NCBI GenBank assembly: GCA_008933995.1
Contig: WARS01000036.1
Span: forward strand, 20,445,285-20,509,284
DNA: 64,000 nucleotides
From: Datnioides undecimradiatus
Taxonomy: Eukaryota > Chordata > Actinopteri > Lobotiformes > Datnioididae
Direction: 5' to 3'
Part shown: piece after piece, positions 60,046 through 64,000 of the stretch
Layout: the number at the start of each line of letters is the position of its first letter
Numbering within the stretch: position 1 is the first letter of the stretch
Notes under the pieces: generated by a model
The model's input: only the letters and a program-made list of their open reading frames with translations
Told to the model about the DNA's origin: nothing
The model's database searches: none
Position numbers and translations under genes: made by a program

Positions 60046-61254
60046 CAAGAACTGAGTCCAACAGACCTCCGCTGTCATCCAGACTATTAAAACCTCATCA
60101 GTGGGCCACACTGTTACACTGGGTGACATTTTCCTTCATTACTGTCAGCACACACACTGTTTTGACTCAGTCCCACTCACAAACACTCCTGCTGCCTGTG
60201 AATCAGAGTCACTGTGTTGAACACAAGCTAAAACACGATAATCCTTGTGAAATCCACAGTGAAATGGCAACTTTGCATCGACTGTATGTGCAATCGCTCT
60301 GCAGACGTGACGCTCTTCCTGTGTGTGAAGGCTTGTGTGTCTGTGTCTTTGTGTCTGTGTACGGTTTGTTGTGGCGTTTGCGTGCACGAGCGCAGCCCGG
60401 ATGCTTTAGTCTTCTGCTCCATTCTCCATTCTGATGTGGTAAATCAATCCCACACACAACATCCGGCAGGCGAATCGAACTGTTCCCAAGGTATGGTTAA
60501 CTCATTCACTCTGAAAGGGATAGTGTTTCCTGTGATCGTGCTCCGGGATCTCCAGACCCGTCTTTGAAAGGTCCCCCCTCCGACAGATCTCCTTCCATCA
60601 GATTTACAGATTAACCGTATCCTGGTTCGGCCTCATCTTGGCACCACCGACAAGTGCCACTAAGGAACAGCTGTGCAGGACCAGATCAATGACATCTGCC
60701 TGGTTATCATGATGGTGTGGCTTCCATTTGCTGCATGGACTTACACTGTCGCTCTCCTAAACATCGTTTGTCACGCATCCTTGCCTGTGTTTCGAGACAA
60801 AGGGCATTGTGAGGGAGTTCAGTGCTGCTTTCTCTGGAACTACTCTTTTATGAAACAGCTCTGCAGCATCTTATGCAAACGAAATGTTGTTCAGTTTACT
60901 TGTCCTGGGACCTTCTACAGTATGAAATTAGGATATTACTTTTACTGATTGTTATTGCTATTTATTGACATTATTACTGTATTATCTATTAATTTACTTT
61001 TGTCATCTGTTGGGTGAGCATGATCATCTCTAATCTAATAACCCAGCAGGACAGTGGTCTGGTATGGTCTTTTCTGTCACAGCATGAAGATCCTAACCTC
61101 AATGCACCTCAGATACCAGCTATAATATAAGTATAAATGCTTTAATAAAGGTTCAAGCCTTGTTGCAGATTCACTAACCATGTGTTTTCTGATCAGCAGT
61201 TGTGTTTTCCACCTAGTTTGTATCAATGAGAGCAGGATAAATGACACAAACAGC
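60046..61254. other. Non-coding spacer
   Basis: The 149-codon open frame at 59985-60434 and the 91-codon one at 60673-60948 have no recognisable domain. A+T-rich around 60930-61010. Confidence 0.45.
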
Positions 61255-61309
61255 TGCAACACACTGCAACACAGTGCAACACAGTGCAACACAGTGCAAC
61301 ACAGTGCAG
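61255..61309 (+). repeat. 10-bp tandem repeat, about 5.5 copies
   Basis: ACAGTGCAAC units (61271-61300 exact) with slightly diverged end copies. The period is close to one helical turn. Confidence 0.96.
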
Positions 61310-61608
61310 CAGAATGATCAGACAGCTGAATCATCACCTCTCTGAAACCGGTCCAGCAACAACCGAACATGAAAACATCATGAAAGAGGATTTACTGCAG
61401 ATCTGTGTTTGAACTGCAGCTGTGAATAACAGTGATGATTGTAAGTGTAATGATTATTGTGCAGGGAACTGATCGATAATGCAATATGTATCAATCAGAG
61501 CCTGATTCAAAGTATCGAGGCTAAGCCCAGGATCTCTGTTGACCCTGCAACCGCCATCATCTGCAAGGTCGCAGTTCAACACTCATCCTTTATCTGTCTC
61601 TCCCTCTG
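61310..61608. other. Non-coding spacer
   Basis: Nothing recognisable. Confidence 0.5.
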
Positions 61609-61635
61609 ACACACACACACACACACACACACACA
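61609..61635. repeat. (AC)13 microsatellite
   Basis: Pure AC run. Confidence 0.97.
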
Positions 61636-61816
61636 ATAGATTTATTTTTTCCATCTCTGAAGCGAACGTGTAATTGGAAGGGCACGGAGGTGGTGACGCT
61701 CAATTAGCCCGGGTTCGTGCGCGTGTCAGGGTGATGTGAGTGACGAGCCGCGGTGACCAGATCCCATCAGCTAAGAGAGAAGTCATGCAGCATCAGTGAC
61801 AGCAAGGCCCGACTCC

Positions 61817-61847
61817 TCACACCCACCCACACCCACCCACCACCACC
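61817..61847 (+). repeat. CACCC-type simple repeat
   Basis: CACACCCACC-like units in tandem, about 31 bp. Confidence 0.85.
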
Positions 61848-62349
61848 TGTCTCCCCAGCACATTGCTGAGCTCTAATCAGACCCACAGCCCCATGGGTCT
61901 GCACGTGTTGCACAGAAACCAAATCCTGATTAAAGTTGCAACAAAACCAAATTAGTAGAATGAATCAGACCCGTTCATGACCCGCGTGCGTCTGAGAAGC
62001 TGTGCTGCACATAAATAAAGCAACGGCAGAGCAAAAATTGACCTTTCAAAAATATACAGGCGGGGTCGTCTGATGCACCGTCGAGCTGCTGTGTGACCAG
62101 ATGTAAATATAATCGCTTTGCATAGCACCTCTTCAAGGTTACAGGGCTTAAAAAGAAGATGCAGGTTGTCTGAAAGTGCAAAATTAAATGTATTATATGT
62201 AAAACATCGGAAAACATGTGGAGCCAAGCAGTAAGAGCCTCCTGCAACCTTCATAATGAACTCAAACAAACACTGGTAATGATTAAGGGAAAGCTAAGAG
62301 CAAGCGCTAACAAACTGTTTGATATAGTAACTGGGGAGACAGCATGAAT
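61848..62349. other. Non-coding spacer
   Basis: Two overlapping minus-strand frames of about 100 codons (61952-62269) lie just downstream, in the minus sense, of the LINE relic. I could not match them to a LINE C-terminus. Confidence 0.4.
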
Positions 62350-62985
62350 GTTATACAGGACCTTTAAGCAGAGTTGTTGAAAAGCTTTACATCAGTCTCT
62401 GCACAAGACTGCAGACGATCCAGAGATGATTCAAAGCGAAAAGAGAGTTAAAGAGCCCTGAAGTAGGGAGAAATAATCGTCTGAGCAATAATAAGATGGC
62501 GTTTGTATTCCACAGCGGTGAGAACAGGAGTGACAGGGTGGTCAAGAGTCAGGGCCTGGTCGAATACATCATCTAGGATTTCTGTGGTTGGACTTAGCAG
62601 AGGATAAAACAGACCCAAGACATTTAATTACTGTCGGGGAACAGGCTGTCAGGGGCACAATGAAGCACCGCAGTTAAATCTGCATAGAGCAGCAGGAAAT
62701 TGCCGGCCATCCAGGCCTTGATTGAACTGAAGTGCCATCATTATGAGCCCAAAGTGAAAAGCATAATTCAATATTGTTCACGCAGCAACAATGTGGCCAG
62801 GGGAGCGCAAATACGAGGCAAACAAAGGAGGACCCAGAGCGGAGCCTTGGGGCGCGCCACGAGGCCGGCAGGTCCTGTCTGAGAGGTGCGTGGAAAACAA
62901 GAGAAACCCACTTACAGCTGTCTCAGTTCATCTTTTCATTCAGTTCATATCAAAAGCTGCACTCATGGGCACCGAGGACTGCGCC
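62350..62985 (-). mobile_element. Decayed L2-like LINE, reverse-transcriptase fragment
   Basis: Four blocks in one minus-strand reading frame match, in order, the reverse transcriptase of L2-type non-LTR retrotransposons. SAAFD at 62949-62963 corresponds to the LSAAFDTVDH motif. PQGSALGPPLFASYL is read from 62852 downward and corresponds to the PQGS.LGPLLF motif. DVFDQALTLDH around 62540-62570 corresponds to the LGV.FD..L.. block, and SSLDRLQS ends at 62406. Several in-frame stops and a shortened middle show it is inactive. The YADD catalytic block is not recognisable. An L2 subgroup fits the residues after GPLLF, but other CR1/L2 relatives are possible. Confidence 0.75.
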
Positions 62986-64000
62986 GCCATGCATCAAGAC
63001 TTAGCGACCGTGTCAGGAAACAATTTCAGATTTCATCTTTTCAACATGCAGTTTCTTTAAAAAACACATTTGGACATTGTCATTAACAGCTGTCTGTGAT
63101 CTGGATGACTCCAAAGCAGAACCAGTGGTGCCAAGGACATGTTTTAATGTAGATGCTGGTAAGATGTCAAAGGCACTCAGGGACGGTTTTATACTCGCCA
63201 ACAAATGCGAGCGGCCTTGTGAACAAACTTTTAAAAGCGGGATCGATGGAACGAAGCAGTAAAAACAGACAGTGGACATCAGTGCGGCTGGCTTATTTAT
63301 TTATTTTCAGTGTTGAAGGAAAGTCGTACGATCAACGCTCAGGTAGCCCGGCTGCAGAACAGCTTCGCTCTCCTCAGTCCGTCCCTCACATTTCACCCGC
63401 TATTCTTTATTCATCCCATCGTTTCTCTCAAAAACCTGGAAGTAGCACGGACTGTGACATTTATTAGTCCCCCCTCCCCTAATTACCAGCTCCCTCCTCC
63501 CTGCAGATTGCGCTCCATGTCCTTTAACGTCTCTGCACCTGACGCAGGATAACAGCGGTGAAGGCGATGGCTAAAACATGCTCATAGTCGATTAGCGCCT
63601 GCATTGTCACGGGCTTAAACGCACAAATCCACATGTGAACACACACACACGCTCACACACGAGAGACGTATTAACAAGTTTTCCCTTTCACAAGCCATTC
63701 GTGGCCCCCAGAGTCCACGGATGGTCACATATTCCACACATGGCTTTCCCATCAGCCCCACCCTCCCTCTCCGTCTCCCCCCTCCCCGATTTTCCAACAG
63801 TTGTGGCCAAGGATGAAGCCCTCTACCGTCCCATCTGCTGGGCTTGGCATGACTGGTATCCATCTCCAGGGACAGAAGGTGACGGGGAGGGAGAAAGGGG
63901 AGAACTGCGAGGGGATCTAGGTAGCGTCCCCCTTCTCCTCACCCCCACTGCATCTCCACCCGCTGCATCTGGAATACTGTAGCTGCCAGAGCACACATGG
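62986..64000. other. Non-coding spacer to the window end
   Basis: Short AC-rich simple sequence at 63639-63661. C-rich tracts at 63750-63790. The 115-codon open frame at 63635-63982 starts in the AC tract and is not convincing. No exon seen at the edge. Confidence 0.5.

Noticed and set aside
63635..63982. 115-codon open frame at the right edge as a first exon
   Set aside because: Starts inside an AC repeat and is Pro/Ser-rich from C-rich tracts. No convincing splice donor or known domain.
1..64000. tRNA, rRNA, snRNA or known microRNA genes
   Set aside because: I looked for tRNA T-arm words and a few well-known microRNA sequences and found none. A covariance-model scan would be needed to exclude them.

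Overview
This window looks like vertebrate nuclear DNA, most probably from a teleost (percomorph-like) fish. Long (CA)n/(TG)n microsatellites occur every few kilobases. There is a decayed L2-like LINE at the right end and a short inverted-repeat element of a kind I recall from many fish genomes. GCTAAC/TTAGCA-type simple sequence is frequent. No reading frame looks like a bacterial or a complete eukaryotic gene. The longest open frame (163 codons, 38250-38741) is about what chance gives in 128 kb of two-strand sequence, so I call no intact protein-coding gene, tRNA or rRNA. The locus cannot be named from this sequence.

The main content appears to be a non-coding, possibly regulatory landscape. 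Many blocks of 100-600 bp differ in texture from the spacers: balanced base composition, frequent homeodomain-type ATTA/TAATTA cores, Sox, POU, Fox, TCF or E-box words, no simple repeats and no open frames. I mark these as candidate conserved non-coding elements (CNEs). I cannot align genomes here, so each call is an inference from texture. The best are at 18.7-20.1, 20.86-21.36, 28.8-29.85, 31.1-31.95, 34.15-35.17, 36.4-36.9, 39.57-40.19, 42.6-43.06, 54.5-54.86 and 55.8-56.1 kb. Such dense clusters are typical of gene deserts or large introns around developmental transcription-factor genes.

Layout. 0-18 kb: spacer with microsatellites, four small CNE candidates, a 660-bp TG-biased tract (9.18-9.84 kb), two CpG-rich patches (about 9.0 and 11.4 kb) and old repeat fragments. 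18-32 kb: the densest stretch of CNE candidates, including a cis-duplicated non-coding element (28.80-28.96 and 29.69-29.84 kb), a GGTTGCTA-rich degenerate repeat and a MITE-like element at 30.14 kb. 32-50 kb: alternating spacer and CNE candidates. 50-58.8 kb: spacer, a pair of opposed CA/TG tracts, purine/pyrimidine tracts and further CNE candidates. 58.8-64 kb: tandem repeats, a possible decayed coiled-coil coding remnant on the minus strand (59.2-60.0 kb), and a minus-strand LINE relic (62.35-62.98 kb) recognised by reverse-transcriptase motifs that keep one reading frame.

The most unusual observation is the duplicated non-coding element. Two roughly 155-bp sequences lie 880 bp apart in the same orientation, about 70% alike over their best 95 bp, and neither is a simple repeat or an open frame. 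Also notable is an old interspersed repeat family with four fragments inside the window.
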